15,959 bases of DNA from Candidatus Poribacteria bacterium (GTDB taxonomy: Bacteria; Poribacteria; DTPJ01; WJIO01): positions 1 through 15,959 of the forward strand of contig WJIO01000448.1 of assembly GCA_014730235.1 (NCBI GenBank), in the 5' to 3' direction. The notes under the pieces were generated by a model that did not search any database, had not been told where the DNA came from, and saw nothing but the letters and a program-made list of their open reading frames with translations. This document shows positions 15,541 to 15,959 of the stretch, one piece after another. Each line of letters opens with the position of its first letter. Positions within the stretch are counted from its first letter, which is position 1. Position numbers and translations under genes: made by a program.

Positions 15541-15705
15541 GTTTCTTCCAACTTGAGTGTGGAAATGTAAAAAATATCGTCTAATTAGTATCCAATGATT
15601 CTCTATGAATAAATTTAAAATCAAATTTTGTCATTCCTGCGAAATCAGGAATGACAACAGGTTGAGAGAATTCCAAATTATTACCGCACTAAACTCGGAA
15701 GAAGC
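15541..15705. mobile_element. MITE-like element 2, diverged mosaic copy upstream of the peroxiredoxin
   Basis: The right half (15630-15705) matches element 1 in inverted orientation: palindrome GTCATTCCT...AGGAATGAC (15630-15655), a CAGGTTGAGAG stretch, then ATTATTACCGCACTAAAC and the GGAAGAAGC end. The left end (15541-15561, GTTTCTTCCAACTTGAGTG) resembles the terminal repeat at about 16 of 21 positions. The stretch between left end and palindrome is unlike the other copies, and no target duplication is visible, so this is an old or recombined copy. It begins 30 bp upstream of the peroxiredoxin start codon and so occupies its promoter region, where I find no convincing promoter. Confidence 0.65.
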
Positions 15706-15853
15706 ATTTATTTTTATAGAATTTCAAAGGGTTTGCTATTTATAATCGGATTTTAACACAAACTCACAGCTAATTCAACTAATCATTTTCAGAACCAAGC
15801 ATAAATTTTACATCCCAGTGTTATTGCGAAGAACGGAGTAACAAATAAAGTTT
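15706..15853. other. Gene-free spacer between two MITE-like copies
   Basis: AT-rich spacer of 148 bp without coding frame or RNA gene. It contains a weak inverted repeat, TGTTATTGCG...GAGTAACA (about 15819-15843), that differs from the MITE palindrome. The last 8 bases (TAAAGTTT, 15846-15853) abut element 3 and are its predicted target duplication. Confidence 0.5.
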
Positions 15854-15959
15854 GGTTCTTCCGGGTTCAGTGTGTTAAAGATAAGAAACTTCTTTATACT
15901 GTCATTCCTGCGAAAGCAGGAATGACAAGCTGAGAAAATTTTCAAATTATTACCATACT
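15854..15959. mobile_element. MITE-like element 3, cut by the window end
   Basis: It starts GGTTCTTCCGGGTTCAGTG and continues as a close reverse-complement match to element 1: AAGATAAGAAACTTCTTTAT, then the perfect palindrome GTCATTCCT...AGGAATGAC (15901-15926), then ATTATTACCATACT at the window edge. About 15-20 bp, including the closing terminal repeat, lie beyond the window. Its orientation is opposite to element 1. Confidence 0.8.

Noticed and set aside
14891-15926. Recurring GTCATTCCT...AGGAATGAC units as a CRISPR array
   Set aside because: The three copies are irregularly spaced, lie inside larger elements with terminal inverted repeats, and have no uniform spacers.

Overview
The window most likely comes from a Candidatus Poribacteria-type genome. 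This is inferred from the C-terminal sorting-type domain of the 2137-residue protein, whose NYPNPFNPETWIPYEL motif I associate with that group, and from giant FN3/PKD/cohesin/dockerin secreted proteins beside a neutral-ceramidase-like protein. The DNA is AT-rich and bacterial, with AGGAGG-type ribosome binding sites. A 16S or marker-gene tree would be needed to fix the taxon.

Left part (1-720): a RidA-family gene on the minus strand, divergent from the large plus-strand cluster. The gap between them carries a promoter candidate for each direction.

Centre (723-13361): four plus-strand genes, each with a Sec signal peptide. The first (1290 aa) has an FN3 domain, an Ig-like domain, seven 94-residue Ig-like repeats, one PKD domain and two GWNLIS modules. 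The second (426 aa) shares the head and the two GWNLIS tail modules. The third (2137 aa) shares the head and one of the 94-residue repeats, then has PKD domains, about nine acidic 97-residue PKD-like repeats, an unassigned module, a dockerin, a cohesin and a FlgD-like/type IX-type sorting domain. The fourth (214 aa) is a minimal cohesin-dockerin protein. Together they look like a cell-surface or extracellular protein set that could assemble by cohesin-dockerin contacts. No glycoside hydrolase is present.

Right part (13450-15959): on the minus strand, a lipoprotein-like Bcp-type peroxiredoxin is followed by a neutral-ceramidase-fold protein that lacks the usual serine nucleophile. The peroxiredoxin frame has an in-frame TGA exactly at the peroxidatic cysteine and continues with full homology to a normal stop, so it is best read as a selenoprotein of 181 residues (Sec76) and not as a truncated 75-residue protein. 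Three copies of a small palindromic element (MITE-like) lie in this 1.1 kb. One has a perfect 8-bp target duplication that includes the peroxiredoxin stop codon. Removing it restores an 18-nt spacer between peroxiredoxin and ceramidase-like genes, so the element split a two-gene operon.

The most notable items are the selenocysteine peroxiredoxin, the operon-splitting MITE, and the reciprocal cohesin/dockerin surface proteins.
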